Position numbers and translations under genes: made by a program. The notes under the pieces are model-generated. The model was not told where the DNA came from and searched no databases. It saw nothing but the letters and a program-made list of their open reading frames with translations. Source: Streptomyces sp. TRM70350 (GTDB lineage: Bacteria; Actinomycetota; Actinomycetes; Streptomycetales; Streptomycetaceae). From it: a stretch of DNA of 64,000 nt. Within the stretch, counting starts at the first letter, position 1; every line of letters begins with the position of its first letter. Shown here in pieces: positions 41,682-50,251 of this stretch. The stretch spans positions 434,001 to 498,000 of the forward strand of contig NZ_JAHUXH010000002.1 of NCBI RefSeq assembly GCF_019219825.1. Reading direction: 5' to 3'.

Positions 41682-42989
41682 GTGAACAGACGGAAGTGGC
41701 ATGGGCGTGCCATCAGTATGGCCGTGGTCGGCTGTACCGCCCTCGCGCTGACGGTCACCGGTACGACGGCCCAGGCGCACCCCTCCCGTGACCTCGCCCG
41801 GCAGACCCTCCCGGCGAACGACGGCTGGGCGTCGCACGGGGCCGGCACCACCGGCGGGGCCGCCGCCGACGCCGATCACGTGTACACCGTCCGCACCTGG
41901 GCCGAGTTCAGGCAGGCGCTCGCGGACGGCGGTGACGCGCCGAAGATCATCAAGGTCAAGGGCATGATCGACGCAGTGTCCGAGGGGTGCGACGCGTTCG
42001 CCGCCAAGGGATACGACTTCCAGCAGTACCTCGCCGACTACGACCCGGCCGTCTGGGGCCACGACACCCCGGTCAGCGGCGAGCAGGAGGAGCTGCGCGA
42101 CGCGTCGGCCGACAACCAGGCCAAGGCCATCACCGCGAACATCCCCTCCAACACCACCATCGTCGGCGTTGGCAAGAACGCCGGGATCCTCGGCGGCAGC
42201 CTGCAGATCAAAGGCGTCGACAACGTCATTCTGCGCAACCTGACCATCGAGGCCCCGATCGACTGCTTCCCCCAGTGGGACCCGACCGACGACACCAAGA
42301 CCGGTGCCTGGAACTCCGACTACGACACGGTCGTGGTCCGCGGCTCCACCCATGTGTGGATCGACCACAACACGCTCACCGACGGCCGCTACCCCGACAG
42401 TTCGCTGCCGTCCTACTTCGGCAAGATCTACCAGCAGCACGACGGCCTGGTCGACATCGTGCGCGGCGCCAACTACGTCACGGTGTCGTGGAACTCCTTC
42501 GAGGACCACGACAAGACCATGCTGATCGGGGGCGGCGACAGCCACGGCGCCGACGACCGGGGCAAGCTCAAGGTCACGCTCCACCACAACCGCTTCGAGG
42601 GCATCGTCGAGCGCGCGCCGCGCGTCCGGTACGGCCAGGTCGACGCCTACAACAACCACTTCGCCGTGACGAAGGACCAGAAGTACGCCTACACCTTCGG
42701 CATCGGCATCGAATCCAGGCTGTACGCGACGCACAACGCGTTCTCGCTGCCGCCCGGTGTCAGCGCCGCCCAGACGCTGAAGAGGTGGAACGACGCGCCG
42801 CTCACCGCCGAGAACAACTACGTCAACGGCCGGCTCACCGATCTGATCGCCGTGCACAACGCGGAGATCCCCGGTGAGACCCTCCAGCGCGGCGCGGGCT
42901 GGACGCCCACGCTGCGGACGAAGGTCCACCCGCCGAAGGCGATTCCCGCGATCGTCGGCCACCACGCGGGCGCGGGCCGACTGCGCTGA
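41682..42989 (+). CDS. Secreted pectate lyase, PL1 family
   Basis: 435 residues. Signal peptide is about 1-32. Motifs are GWASHGAGTTGGA, VWIDHNTLTDGRYPDS, QQHDGLVDIVRG and ERAPRVRYGQVDAYNNHF, with the full RxPRxR. It shares architecture and many residues with the lyase at 32501 (SNTTIVG, CFP-W, DHDK-MLIG-GDS), so the two are probably paralogues. GTG 41682 follows AAGAAAAGAGAGCCG. Confidence 0.93.
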   Translation: MNRRKWHGRAISMAVVGCTALALTVTGTTAQAHPSRDLARQTLPANDGWASHGAGTTGGAAADADHVYTVRTWAEFRQALADGGDAPKIIKVKGMIDAVSEGCDAFAAKGYDFQQYLADYDPAVWGHDTPVSGEQEELRDASADNQAKAITANIPSNTTIVGVGKNAGILGGSLQIKGVDNVILRNLTIEAPIDCFPQWDPTDDTKTGAWNSDYDTVVVRGSTHVWIDHNTLTDGRYPDSSLPSYFGKIYQQHDGLVDIVRGANYVTVSWNSFEDHDKTMLIGGGDSHGADDRGKLKVTLHHNRFEGIVERAPRVRYGQVDAYNNHFAVTKDQKYAYTFGIGIESRLYATHNAFSLPPGVSAAQTLKRWNDAPLTAENNYVNGRLTDLIAVHNAEIPGETLQRGAGWTPTLRTKVHPPKAIPAIVGHHAGAGRLR

Positions 42990-43101
42990 CGCCGCACGGC
43001 CCACGGACCGGCCGGGGCGGGACCGCATCGTGCCTCCATCAGGGGCGCGCCCGCCCCGGCCCCCACACCTTTCACGAGCCGCACCGCCAAGGAGCATCCG
43101 C

Positions 43102-44235
43102 ATGCCCCAGACCAGAAGAGGCTTTCTCGTGGCAAGCAGCGGGGCCGCCGCCGCGCTCGGCCTCGCGCCCCTGCCCGCCCACGCCGCAGAACGGCGACGG
43201 CCCTTCGGCCGGTACGGGTCACCGGCCCGCCGCCTGACCCCGAGGACGGTCTACGTCGACCCGCACGGCCGCGGTGACTTCACCGGCGTCCAGGCCGCCG
43301 TGAACGCCGCCACCACCGCCGGATTCACCCTGGTCATCGCCCCCGGCGTCTACCGAGAGACGGTGAGCGCCGGTGTCGTCGACCCGGCCACCGGGCAGCG
43401 CACCGACGCCGCCTCCGAGATGACGTGGATCGGCGCGAGCGAGGATCCCCGGGACGTCGTCATCGTGTACGACAACGCGGCGGGCACACCGAAGCCGGAC
43501 GGTTCCGGCACCTACGGCACCAGCGGCTCGGCCACGACCCTGATCCGTACCGACGGCTTCACCGCCCGCTGGATCACCTTCGCCAACGACTGGCTGCGCG
43601 CCGACCACCCCGGCGTCTCCGGCACCCAGGCCGTCGCCATCAAGGTGCAGGGCGACCGCTCGGCCTTCCACCACTGCCGGTTCCTCGGCCACCAGGACAC
43701 GCTGTACGCCGACTCCTTCGACCGCGGCGTCTTCGCCCGTCAGTACTACTCCCACTGCTATGTCGAGGGCGACGTCGACTTCGTCTTCGGCCGCGCGACC
43801 GCCGTCTACGAGCACTGCCACTTCCGTACGCTGATCCGCACCGACCGCGCCGGCGCCCCGTACGGCTTCGTCTTCGCGCCCTCCACGGTCGGCGCCAACC
43901 CGCGCGGCTACCTCGTGACCCGCAGCCGCGTCACCAGCGAGGCGCCGGACGCCTACTACAAGCTGGCCCGCCCCTGGGTGCCCAGCTCCGACACCACCGC
44001 TCACCCGATGCTCACGGTCCGGAACACCTGGCTGGGCTCCGGCATCGACGCGGTCGCGCCGTACGCGAACATGCGGGACGCCCACCCCTGGCAGGAGCAG
44101 CGTTTCGCCGAGTACCGCAACTCTGGCCCCGGCGCGCGGATCGTCGTCCCCGAGAACCGACCTCAACTGACCCGCGCCGAGGCCGAGGCGCACACCCGGA
44201 AGGCTTACCTGGGTGACTGGCGTCCCGACGCTTGA
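43102..44235 (+). CDS. Secreted pectinesterase (CE8)
   Basis: 377 residues. A Tat signal (TRRGFLVASSGAAAALGLAP) is followed by a beta-helix esterase: VDPHGRGDFTGVQAAVNAA, GTQAVAIKVQGDRSAFHHCR, GHQDTLYADS and EGDVDFVFGRAT with the two catalytic Asp, and LARPWV with the Arg. It removes methyl esters from homogalacturonan, making substrate for the lyases. The start has AAGGAG. Its end overlaps the next gene by 23 nt. Confidence 0.93.
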   Translation: MPQTRRGFLVASSGAAAALGLAPLPAHAAERRRPFGRYGSPARRLTPRTVYVDPHGRGDFTGVQAAVNAATTAGFTLVIAPGVYRETVSAGVVDPATGQRTDAASEMTWIGASEDPRDVVIVYDNAAGTPKPDGSGTYGTSGSATTLIRTDGFTARWITFANDWLRADHPGVSGTQAVAIKVQGDRSAFHHCRFLGHQDTLYADSFDRGVFARQYYSHCYVEGDVDFVFGRATAVYEHCHFRTLIRTDRAGAPYGFVFAPSTVGANPRGYLVTRSRVTSEAPDAYYKLARPWVPSSDTTAHPMLTVRNTWLGSGIDAVAPYANMRDAHPWQEQRFAEYRNSGPGARIVVPENRPQLTRAEAEAHTRKAYLGDWRPDA

Positions 44236-45289
44236 CGGCCCCCTGCCCGGCTTCCACCCGTCGCTCAAGGAGGAGCTGCGCTTCCCGCTGGCCTGGGGCA
44301 GCTCGCCGATCCGGGACTTCCGGGCGTGGCGGCGGGCCGCCCGGGCCAGGGTCGAGGAGGCGCTGATCGTCGGGCGGCAGGACGGGGTGCCGTACGCGCC
44401 GGAGTACGGCGAGCGCGCCCAGGGCGACGGATACACCCGGGAGTCGGTGACCGTCTCGCTCACCGCCTACGAGCGGGTGCGCGGCGTCCTGCTCACCCCG
44501 CACGGCGGCGGGCCCTTCCCCGCCGTCCTGCTGCTGCACGACCACGGAGCGAAGTTCGACATCGGGAAGGAGAAACTCGTCCGGCCCTGGTACGACGACA
44601 CCCGGCTCGCCTCCGCCCAGGCCTGGGCCGACCGGTGCTTCAGCGGGCGTTTCGTCGGCGACGCACTGGCCCGGCGCGGCTATGTCGTGCTCTGCCTGGA
44701 CGCGCTCGGCTGGGGCGATCGCGGGCCGCTCGGCTACGAGCGGCAGCAGGCCCTGGCCTGCAATCTCCTCAACCTCGGGTCGTCGCTCGCCGGGCTGATG
44801 GCCCGTGAGGACCAGCGGGCCGCCGCCTTCCTCGCGGGCCTCGACCGGGTGGACGCCCGCCGGGTCGCGGCCCTCGGGTTCTCCATGGGCGGCTACCGCG
44901 CCTGGCAGACCGCCGCGCTCAGTGACGACCTCGCCGCCGCGGCGAGCGTGTGCTGGATGACCGGGCTGAAGGAGATGATGGTGCCCGGCAACAACACGCT
45001 GCGCGGGCAGTCGGCGTACTACATGCTCCACCCGGGGCTCGCCCGGCACCTCGACATCCCGGACGTGGCGAGCATCGCCGCGCCCCGACCGATGCTGTTC
45101 TTCCACGGCGGGCTCGACCCGCTGTTCCCCGCCGACGGCGTGCGCGTCGCGTACGACAGGCTGCGCGCCGTCTGGCGTTCGCGCCACGCCGAGGAGCGGT
45201 TGCGGCTGAAGACGTGGCCCGAGCTGGGCCACGTCTTCAACGACCGTATGCAGGACGAGGTCTTCGCGTGGCTCGACGCCGTCCTGTGA
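44213..45289 (+). CDS. Alpha/beta hydrolase, dienelactone-hydrolase/acetyl-esterase-like
   Basis: 358 residues, no clear signal peptide. The nucleophile elbow is GFSMGG; the acid and His are in HGGLDPLFP and LGHVFN. VLLLHDHGAKFDIGKEK forms the oxyanion region. The family includes esterases of plant polysaccharide loci. The position after a pectinesterase, with a 23-nt overlap, suggests it removes acetyl or other acyl groups from imported pectin fragments. Specificity is unknown. It ends 3 bp from the convergent GH43 gene. Confidence 0.8.
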   Translation: MTGVPTLDGPLPGFHPSLKEELRFPLAWGSSPIRDFRAWRRAARARVEEALIVGRQDGVPYAPEYGERAQGDGYTRESVTVSLTAYERVRGVLLTPHGGGPFPAVLLLHDHGAKFDIGKEKLVRPWYDDTRLASAQAWADRCFSGRFVGDALARRGYVVLCLDALGWGDRGPLGYERQQALACNLLNLGSSLAGLMAREDQRAAAFLAGLDRVDARRVAALGFSMGGYRAWQTAALSDDLAAAASVCWMTGLKEMMVPGNNTLRGQSAYYMLHPGLARHLDIPDVASIAAPRPMLFFHGGLDPLFPADGVRVAYDRLRAVWRSRHAEERLRLKTWPELGHVFNDRMQDEVFAWLDAVL

Positions 45290-45292
45290 CTG

Positions 45293-47488
45293 CTACCGCC
45301 GTACCGGCCTGATCGACTCCAGCGTCGGCACCACCGGCTCAATCGTGCCGTCGGCCGCGAACTCCATGCGGTCGATGGTGGTCTCGCGGTGGGTGCCGTC
45401 GCCGCCCGGGCGGCCGGGGCCGTTCAGGGCGAAGCGGTGGTAGACGATGTACCAGTCGTCGGTGCCGGGGGCGTTCACCACGGAGTGGTGGCCGGTGCCG
45501 AGGATGCCGTACTCGGGGCGCTTCTCAAGGATCGTGCCGCGCTTGGTCCACGGGCCGAGCGGGGAGGGGCCGGTCGCGTAGGCGACGTGGTAGTTCTCGC
45601 TGCGGGTGTCGTCCTCCGACCACATGTAGTAGTAGGTTCCCTGCCGTTTCACGACGAAGGCACCCTCACGGAAGTTCGCCGGGGTGATGTCCCGCACCTG
45701 GGCGGGGTCGTACGACACCATGTCGTCGTTCAGCGGAACGACGTAGCCGCGGCCGTTGCCCCAGTAGAGATACGACGTGCCGTCGTCGTCGGTGAAGACC
45801 GACGGGTCGATCATCTGGCCGCTCAACCGGCCCTTGGGAACGAGGGGTTTGCCGAGGGCGTCCTTGAACGGGCCCGCGGGGGAGTCGGCGACCGCCACGC
45901 CGATCTGCTGTTCGGCGCAGAAGTAGAAGTAGTACCTGCCGTCTCGCTCCGCGATCGCGGGCGCCCAGGCGTTTCTGTCGGCCCAGGAGACGTCCGGTCC
46001 CAGGTCGAGGATGACGCCGTGGTCCTTCCAGTGGACCAGGTCCTTCGACGAGTACGCCTTGAACTGCGTGCCGCTCCAGCCGGGGAAGCCGTCCGTGGTC
46101 GGGTAGATCCAGTAGCGGCCGTCCATGTACCTGACGTCGGGGTCGGCGTTCAGGCCGGGCAGGATCGGGCTGCGGGTGCGGACCGCATCGACCGTCCAGG
46201 TGCGCTTCGTGCCGTCGGCGGCCGTCACCGTGTACGTCTGCGGCTTGCGGAAGTCGCGGCGGGTGCCGGAGCGGGGGCTGACCGTGGCGCCCTCACCGAC
46301 CCACAGCCGCGGGGCGAGGCGCCGCAGATCCGCGTGGGGCCGCATCGGCAGCACGACCTTCGACGCCGACTCGGTGACGATCGCGTACCCCTTCTGGCCC
46401 TTCGCCGTCGCGTCCACGACCGACGCCGGGCTCACCGGGTACGCGGCGAGCAGCCGGTCGTACTCCTGCTGCGTCACCGGGATGACCGTGCCGTGCCGGG
46501 GGCTGGCGGGCAGCTGGTAGTTCGTCGACGGGGTCCAGCGGCCCGAGTCGAGGTCGGTCGTCTCGAAGGGGAGATAGCCGCGGCCGCCGTACTCGTCGAT
46601 GAAGAGGTACCACTTCTCCTCGGTGTTGGACTTGAAGACCGTCGGTCCCTCGCCGCGGTCCATCGCGCCCTTGCCGATGCAGTCGGAGACGAAGTCGTAG
46701 GCGGTCGAGGTGAGCGCGCGCGACTTCTCGCCCGTGATGAACTTCGAGCAGGGGCTGGAGGAGCTGGGGTTCCGCTCGTCCTTGGTGTAGCGGTAGTACG
46801 TGCCCCTGTGCTCGACGACGGTCGAGTCGATCACCGAGTAGCCGGGATCGTTCCAGACCTTCGGCTCGCTGAAGGTGCGGAAGTCCTTCGTCGTCGCGTA
46901 CAGCATCTTGTTGTACGTCGATCCGGTGTGGTTCGGATCGTCGGCGGCGTACAGCTTCGACGCCCAGAAGACGACGTACGCGCCGAGCGTGTCGTCCCAG
47001 TAGGCCTCCGGTGCCCAGGTGTTGCCCGCGTTGTCCGGGGACACCTTCACCAGGCGCTGGTCGGTCCAGTGGACCAGGTCGGTGGACTCCCACACCATGA
47101 TGGACTTGCTGCCGTGCCGCTGGACGTGGTCCCAGCTCCCGCTGGAGTTGCGGTACATGCGCAGGTCGGTCGCGATCATGTAGAACTTGTCGCCCTCGGG
47201 GGAGCGGATCACGAACGGGTCGCGCAGGCCCTTCTCCCCGATGGTGGAGGTGAGCACGGGCTTACCGGCGTTCAGCTCCCGCCAGTGCAGCGGGTCGTTG
47301 CCACGGCTGAGGGCGTAACGGATCTGCTCGCCGTCGGCGGTGCCCTCACCGGTGAAGTAGGCGAAGAGGTAACCGGCGTACTTGGGCTGTTTCACGGGTG
47401 GTGCTCCGGAGAGGGCGGTGCCGGGCGGCGCGGCGAGCAGAGCCACGAGCAGAGCCAGGAAGGGAAGCAGGAGCGTGCGGGCGCGCAT
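45293..47488 (-). CDS. Secreted protein with two GH43 domains
   Basis: 731 residues. Signal peptide is about 1-25. Domain 1 (about 35-330) has LRDPFVIRSPEGDKFYM, SVIDSTVVEHRG and DRGEGPTVF as base, modulating and acid residues. A small Ig-like segment (about 350-450, ending TVTAADGTKRTWTVDAV) links it to domain 2 (about 455-731), with LNADPDVRYMDGRYWIYPT, MIDPSVFTDDDGTSYLYWG and FREGAFVVKR. Both sites look intact. Likely substrates are arabinan or galactan side chains of pectin. Confidence 0.88.
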   Translation of the reverse strand: MRARTLLLPFLALLVALLAAPPGTALSGAPPVKQPKYAGYLFAYFTGEGTADGEQIRYALSRGNDPLHWRELNAGKPVLTSTIGEKGLRDPFVIRSPEGDKFYMIATDLRMYRNSSGSWDHVQRHGSKSIMVWESTDLVHWTDQRLVKVSPDNAGNTWAPEAYWDDTLGAYVVFWASKLYAADDPNHTGSTYNKMLYATTKDFRTFSEPKVWNDPGYSVIDSTVVEHRGTYYRYTKDERNPSSSSPCSKFITGEKSRALTSTAYDFVSDCIGKGAMDRGEGPTVFKSNTEEKWYLFIDEYGGRGYLPFETTDLDSGRWTPSTNYQLPASPRHGTVIPVTQQEYDRLLAAYPVSPASVVDATAKGQKGYAIVTESASKVVLPMRPHADLRRLAPRLWVGEGATVSPRSGTRRDFRKPQTYTVTAADGTKRTWTVDAVRTRSPILPGLNADPDVRYMDGRYWIYPTTDGFPGWSGTQFKAYSSKDLVHWKDHGVILDLGPDVSWADRNAWAPAIAERDGRYYFYFCAEQQIGVAVADSPAGPFKDALGKPLVPKGRLSGQMIDPSVFTDDDGTSYLYWGNGRGYVVPLNDDMVSYDPAQVRDITPANFREGAFVVKRQGTYYYMWSEDDTRSENYHVAYATGPSPLGPWTKRGTILEKRPEYGILGTGHHSVVNAPGTDDWYIVYHRFALNGPGRPGGDGTHRETTIDRMEFAADGTIEPVVPTLESIRPVRR

Positions 47489-47592
47489 GACACATCCTGT
47501 GGGAGTCTGGGGGATTCTGTTGAGTCCGCGGTGCCTTCGGAGTGTCACCGGTGGGGGACGGGGCGTCAATCGGTGGGGAAGGGGCAGGAGGG

Positions 47593-47609
47593 GACCGAAA
47601 CTTTCGGTC
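47593..47609. promoter_or_regulatory. 17-bp palindrome upstream of the double-GH43 gene
   Basis: GACCGAAACTTTCGGTC is perfectly symmetric, 104 bp before the GH43 start. Its core CGAAACTTTCG resembles the palindrome reported upstream of Streptomyces xylanase genes and bound by a hemicellulase regulator. Confidence 0.6.
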
Positions 47610-47630
47610 GCGTTCCCCACCGGAACGGGG

Positions 47631-47661
47631 AACGCCCCCGCCGGTCACCGGCGGGGGCGTT
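47631..47661 (-). terminator. Terminator of the PL3 gene
   Basis: Perfect 15-bp arms AACGCCCCCGCCGGT and ACCGGCGGGGGCGTT around one base, 5 bp after the PL3 stop. Confidence 0.85.
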
Positions 47662-47666
47662 GGGCC

Positions 47667-48500
47667 TCACCGGTAGGTGAGGTCGGAGGCCGTGTACCGG
47701 CAGTGCGTGCCGTCCGGGCCGGTGCCGAGCTCCTTGGGTTCGGCGCCGGTGTCGTTGCCCTGGAAACGCGTACACGGCTTGATCTTCTTGCCGCTGTCGC
47801 CGTGGATGCGCACCTTGCGCAGGGCGGCCGTGTCGCCGAAGTTGGCGTTGATCCCGACGATCGACGTGCCCGGCGCGGTGACATCGACGTCGTTGATGAT
47901 CACCGAGCGGTTCTTGTACTGCGTGGAGCAGTTGCCGCAGGTGCGCACCAGCTTGCCGAAGTCCGACACCTGGAACTTGGTCACGACGAGCTTGCCCGCG
48001 CCGTTGAACTGGAAGACCTTGTCGTCGGCCTTCTTCGCGCCGCCGCCGTACACCTTGTACACGGCCGACGCCGACTTGCCCTTGAAGGTCGCGGCGTCCT
48101 CGCCGACGTCCTCCCACCACACGTTCTGCAGTGTGCAGCTGCCCAGGCAGTGGACGCCGTCGGCGGCCGGGGAGCCCAGGATCACGTTCTTCAGGACCGC
48201 GCCGTCCTTGAGCTTGAAGATCGGGTCCTGGCCCTCGTCCTGCCCGGACCCGCCCAGCGCGCCACTGCCGTGGAAACGCTTGTACCCGCCGTCGTACGTG
48301 CCCGAGACGGAGATGGTGCTGCTCACCGCCTTGGTGCCCTTGGCGGTCGGCCAGGTGGCCGCAGCGCCGGCGGTGGACAGCAGCGACGTGGTCGCGAACG
48401 CCGCGCCGGTGAGGCCGAGTGCGGCCGCTCCGCCGATCACGGCCCGCCGCCGGGTGACCCGGCGCCGGTGCCGCACGCGCTGTTGTGCTGGTGCAGTCAT
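47667..48500 (-). CDS. Secreted pectate lyase, PL3 family
   Basis: 277 residues. A Tat-type N-terminus (RRRAVIGGAAALGLTGAAFA) is followed by a small beta-helix lyase: GQDEGQDPIFKLKDGAVLKNV, in part, then GVHCLGSCTLQNVWWEDVGEDAA, in part, then KLVRTCGNCSTQYKNRSV. Cysteine pairs and the WWEDVGEDA acidic Ca-binding cluster are PL3 marks. It cleaves polygalacturonate or low-methyl pectin. GAGGA precedes ATG 48500. Confidence 0.92.
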   Translation of the reverse strand: MTAPAQQRVRHRRRVTRRRAVIGGAAALGLTGAAFATTSLLSTAGAAATWPTAKGTKAVSSTISVSGTYDGGYKRFHGSGALGGSGQDEGQDPIFKLKDGAVLKNVILGSPAADGVHCLGSCTLQNVWWEDVGEDAATFKGKSASAVYKVYGGGAKKADDKVFQFNGAGKLVVTKFQVSDFGKLVRTCGNCSTQYKNRSVIINDVDVTAPGTSIVGINANFGDTAALRKVRIHGDSGKKIKPCTRFQGNDTGAEPKELGTGPDGTHCRYTASDLTYR

Positions 48501-48605
48501 GTACCGCTTCCTCAACTGGGTGGTGACTCTTGCGCCTTGTGGTCGCCACCGGTGGAGAAAGGGTTGCCGCGTCTTCGAGACTTCTTCACAAGCGGGTGTC
48601 GGCCT

Positions 48606-49463
48606 TCACGAGTCGCCCTCGGACGAGTCGTCGTCCTGGGCCGCGAAGTCGCCCGCCACGGACAGCTGGCGGCCGGCCGCCGTCGCCGTCGCCGTGTAGC
48701 GGTCGTCCTTGGCGTCCCGGCCGCCGCGCTCGTGGTTGTACTGCCCCGCGAACACCCACTCGCCCGCCGGGACCGTACGGCCCTCCTTGAGCACCCAGGT
48801 GTAGACGAGGAAGCCGTCCTGCTCGCCGACCGTCAGGTCGAAGTCCCGCTCCGGCAGCGACCGCCAGGCGCCCGTCGAGGAGACCCCGCCGGTCTGGGCG
48901 ATCCGCAACTGCACCGTGAGCCGCGTCAGTTGCTCGCGGGCCTTGACGGTGACGTTGCTCTGCGCCCAGAAGTCGTTGCTGTGGGGGTCCACCGAGCCGT
49001 CCGACCACAGCGGGCCGTCCTCGACGCCGGCGGCCGACGGCCGCGTGGTGGGCGAGGCGGAGGCGGACGGCGTACCGGTCTCCACCTCGCGGGACTCCGG
49101 GGAGGTCCTCGGCGCCGGTTCCACCGGGAAGGCGGGCGGCCGGCTCGTCGTGTCCGGCGACGGGGTGGGCGTCGCCGTGGCCGCGACCTTGCCCTGCGGG
49201 GAAGCGGGTTCGTCCTTCACCGCGGAGGCGACCGCATAGCCGCCGACCCCCAGCACACCGGCGACCGCGGCCGTCGCCCCGGCCACCCGCAACCAGCCGA
49301 ACACCGGCGGCGGCGTGACGCGGTGGCCACCGGCGCGCTGGGCCTCCACGGTCATCCCGCGTTCGATCCGGGCCAGGATGCGCGCGCGGTCGGGCTGGTG
49401 CGCCCCGGCCGCCTCGTGCAGCCGGGCGCGCAGCTCGTCGTGCACGTCCCGCTGCATCGTCAT
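48606..49463 (-). CDS. Membrane protein paired with a SigE-family sigma factor
   Basis: 285 residues. A cytoplasmic helix-rich N-terminus (DVHDELRARLHEAAGAHQPD) is followed by one membrane helix at about 57-78 (VAGATAAVAGVLGVGGYAVA), a Ser/Thr/Pro linker, and an extracellular beta-rich domain (about 150-270, WSDGSVDPHSNDFWAQSNVT onward). It overlaps the sigma gene by four bases. An anti-sigma role is inferred from position; the zinc-binding HxxxCxxC motif of many anti-sigma factors is absent. Confidence 0.7.
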   Translation of the reverse strand: MTMQRDVHDELRARLHEAAGAHQPDRARILARIERGMTVEAQRAGGHRVTPPPVFGWLRVAGATAAVAGVLGVGGYAVASAVKDEPASPQGKVAATATPTPSPDTTSRPPAFPVEPAPRTSPESREVETGTPSASASPTTRPSAAGVEDGPLWSDGSVDPHSNDFWAQSNVTVKAREQLTRLTVQLRIAQTGGVSSTGAWRSLPERDFDLTVGEQDGFLVYTWVLKEGRTVPAGEWVFAGQYNHERGGRDAKDDRYTATATAAGRQLSVAGDFAAQDDDSSEGDS

Positions 49464-50059
49464 CGGTCCCTTCCTCCGGCCTCACCGGTGCGTGCCATGA
49501 CCGCGTGCACTCGCTGCGGAGCCGCCCGGGTACCGAGCGATCGTTGCAGCTCGGCCATTCCCTTCGACGTCTGGCTCTTCACCGTACCCACCGAGATGCC
49601 CAGGGCGAGCGCGGTGTCCTTCTCCGAGAGATCGAAGGCGTGCCGCAGCACCACACACGCCCGCTTGCGGAACGGCAGCCGGCGCAGCGCCGCCTGGACG
49701 TCCACCGCGCCCGCCACGTCCGGGTTCTCCACCTTCTCCTCGCGCTGCGACCAGAACAGGGCGATCCGCCGCCGCTCGCGCACCGCGCTGCGGATCCGGG
49801 TGCGGGCCAGGTTGGCCACCACCCCGCGCGCGTACGCGACCGGATGCTCTGCCGCGCGTACCCGGTCCCAGCGGTGCCACATCGCGAGCAGCGCGTCCGC
49901 CGCCAGATCGTCGGCGGCGTCCGCCTCACCCGTCAGCAGATGGGCGAGCCGGGCGAGTTCGGCGTGATGGCGCTCGAAGAAGGCATGGAACTCCACGGAG
50001 GCGGCGTCGTCGACGACTGTGCCCACGGGCGGTCTCTCCTCGAAGCGTCGACCCGGCAT
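49460..50059 (-). CDS. SigE-family ECF RNA polymerase sigma factor
   Basis: 199 residues. Region 2 is EFHAFFERHHAELARLAHLLTG to about residue 90 (DLAADALLAMWHRWDRV). Region 4 is ALRRLPFRKRACVVLRHAFD, then DTALALGISVGTVKSQTSKGM, in part. It directs RNA polymerase to stress-type promoters. It is coupled to the downstream membrane protein. The start at 50059 is the first Met, but GTG starts a little further in are possible. Confidence 0.88.
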   Translation of the reverse strand: MPGRRFEERPPVGTVVDDAASVEFHAFFERHHAELARLAHLLTGEADAADDLAADALLAMWHRWDRVRAAEHPVAYARGVVANLARTRIRSAVRERRRIALFWSQREEKVENPDVAGAVDVQAALRRLPFRKRACVVLRHAFDLSEKDTALALGISVGTVKSQTSKGMAELQRSLGTRAAPQRVHAVMARTGEAGGRDR

Positions 50060-50101
50060 CGAACAGCCGTACGCCGGGATGAGATCCGGAACTGTAGCAG
50101 C

Positions 50102-50176
50102 GTTACCGATGCGTTTCGTACGGGGCTTCGAACGACGTATGCCGGGCCGAACCCGATTCCGTAACACGGAGAAAAC
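50102..50176. promoter_or_regulatory. Possible GlnR-like elements between the sigma and permease genes
   Basis: GTTAC-n6-GTTTC at 50102-50117 (minus-strand reading GAAAC-n6-GTAAC) and GTAAC-n6-AAAAC at 50161-50176. They resemble GlnR half-sites GTnAC-n6-GAAAC, imperfectly. Confidence 0.3.
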
Positions 50177-50251
50177 CTGTAACGCGTTCACCGCGGGAAC
50201 AATCCAGCCAGCATCCGCACACAGATCATTCAGGCACCAGGGAGTACCGCC

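Noticed and set aside
45389..49967. Two long plus-strand frames over GH43, PL3 and sigma-partner genes
   Set aside because: Antisense shadows; the minus-strand genes carry recognisable motifs and terminators.
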